From positions 1 through 7,641 of the forward strand of contig CALLPO010000164.1 in NCBI GenBank assembly GCA_938015605.1: a stretch of 7,641 nucleotides of DNA, in the 5' to 3' direction. Each line of letters begins with the position of its first letter. Positions within the stretch are counted from its first letter, which is position 1. Of this stretch, positions 7,138-7,641 are shown piece after piece. This stretch comes from an uncultured Candidatus Altimarinota bacterium. GTDB lineage: Bacteria; Patescibacteriota; Gracilibacteria; BD1-5; UBA6164. A program made the translations under genes and the position numbers. Under the pieces are notes generated by a model. It did no database searches. It was not told the origin of the DNA and was given only the letters and a program-made list of their open reading frames with translations.

Positions 7138-7188
7138 AATCTATAATATAGATTAATTACTGTCTACTAAGCAGAACTTAGTAGACAG
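7138..7188 (-). repeat. Two adjacent hairpins between tuf and rpsJ
   Basis: A perfect 12-bp stem CTGTCTACTAAG (7160-7171) / CTTAGTAGACAG (7177-7188) with a 5-nt loop is the first structure after the tuf stop. It is followed by AATCTATA / TATAGATT (7138-7154) with a 1-bp centre, then six T about 10 bp later. No T-tract follows the first stem directly. Possible roles are attenuation, partial termination, or RNase-processing between the very highly expressed tuf and rpsJ. Confidence 0.65.
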
Positions 7189-7212
7189 AGCATTAATTTA
7201 GATTATTTCTAA

Positions 7213-7641
7213 TTATGCCATAACTTTTGAAACAACTCATGAACCTACAGTTCTACCACCTTCTCTGATAGCAAACTTAAGACCTTGTTCCATAGCAATT
7301 GATTGTTGTAATTTAACAGTGAATTTTAAGTTATCACCAGGCATTACCATTTCAACTCCATCTGGAAGAGTAACATCTCCAGTTACATCAGTAGTTCTAA
7401 AGTAAAATTGAGGTTTGTAACCTTTGAAGAAAGGAGTATGTCTACCACCTTCTTCTTTAGTAAGGATATATACTTCACCTTCAAATTCTTTATGAGGAGT
7501 AATTGATCCTGGTTTAGCAAGAACTTGACCTCTTTCAACGTCATCTCTTTCTATCCCTCTAATAAGAAGACCAGCATTGTGACCAGCTTCACCTTGTTCT
7601 AATTGTTTGTGGAACATTTCAACTCCAGTAACAGTAGTTTT
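7213..7641 (-). CDS. tuf: Elongation factor Tu, C-terminal part (5' end outside window)
   Basis: The last 142 residues of EF-Tu, the GTPase that brings aminoacyl-tRNA to the ribosome. The visible part covers late domain 2 (KTTVTGVEMFHKQLEQGEAG, GLLIRGIERDDVERGQVLAK) and all of domain 3 (HTPFFKGYKPQFYFRTTDVTG, then PGDNLKF and IREGGRTVGSGVVSKVMA). The GTPase domain lies outside. One in-frame UGA encodes the conserved Gly near the end (VGS-G-VV); the other 18 or so glycines are GGN. The standard code would cut off the last nine residues. The gene continues beyond the right edge without a break. Confidence 0.97.

Noticed and set aside
149..7641. UGA as Trp (mycoplasma-type code 4) or selenocysteine
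   Set aside because: The affected columns are conserved Gly, Trp is already encoded by TGG, and dozens of sites without SECIS-like elements rule out selenocysteine.

Overview
The window is AT-rich and reads in genetic code 25, in which UGA means glycine. By hand I count about 75 in-frame TGA codons across nine genes. Many sit at glycines that are conserved in well-known families: PheS motifs, the KhpA GxxG loop, the EF-Tu C-terminus, and the AI-2E family 'EPKFMGNRL' motif. No gene here ends in TGA; nine use TAA and one (rpmB) uses TAG. This code is established for Absconditabacteria (SR1) and Gracilibacteria (BD1-5) of the Candidate Phyla Radiation, so the source is almost certainly one of these. 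Under the standard code most of these genes look broken.

Layout. Left edge (1-148): a possible gene start on the minus strand behind a good promoter. Minus strand, 149-2158: a 669-residue surface protein that joins a type IV prepilin N-terminus to eleven 25-residue BspA-like (DUF285) repeats, a probable pilus-type adhesin. A 261-bp intergenic region divides it from a divergent, apparently monocistronic pheS (2420-3487), which ends in a bidirectional hairpin terminator shared with a convergent unknown 162-residue gene (3535-4023, minus). Next, on the plus strand, is an AI-2E/PerM-type membrane protein (4169-5275), which ends in a second bidirectional terminator.

From 5308 to the right edge everything is on the minus strand and belongs largely to the translation machinery. 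In transcription order: tuf (3' part), rpsJ, rpmB, tRNA-Leu(UAA), rpsP, khpA, and a small VirB2/TrbC-like two-helix membrane protein 4 bp after khpA. The usual rplC does not follow rpsJ, so the S10 cluster is interrupted. A terminator separates rpsP from khpA, and a plausible khpA promoter overlaps that terminator.

Two themes stand out. One is translation: recoded genes, with UGA used for only about 3 of 32 glycines in tuf and ribosomal protein genes but more than half of them elsewhere. The other is the cell surface: a prepilin/adhesin fusion and a pilin-like protein, both fitting the host-attached lifestyle inferred for these lineages. The only CGA and CGG codons in the window both lie in the adhesin gene and may also be recoded.
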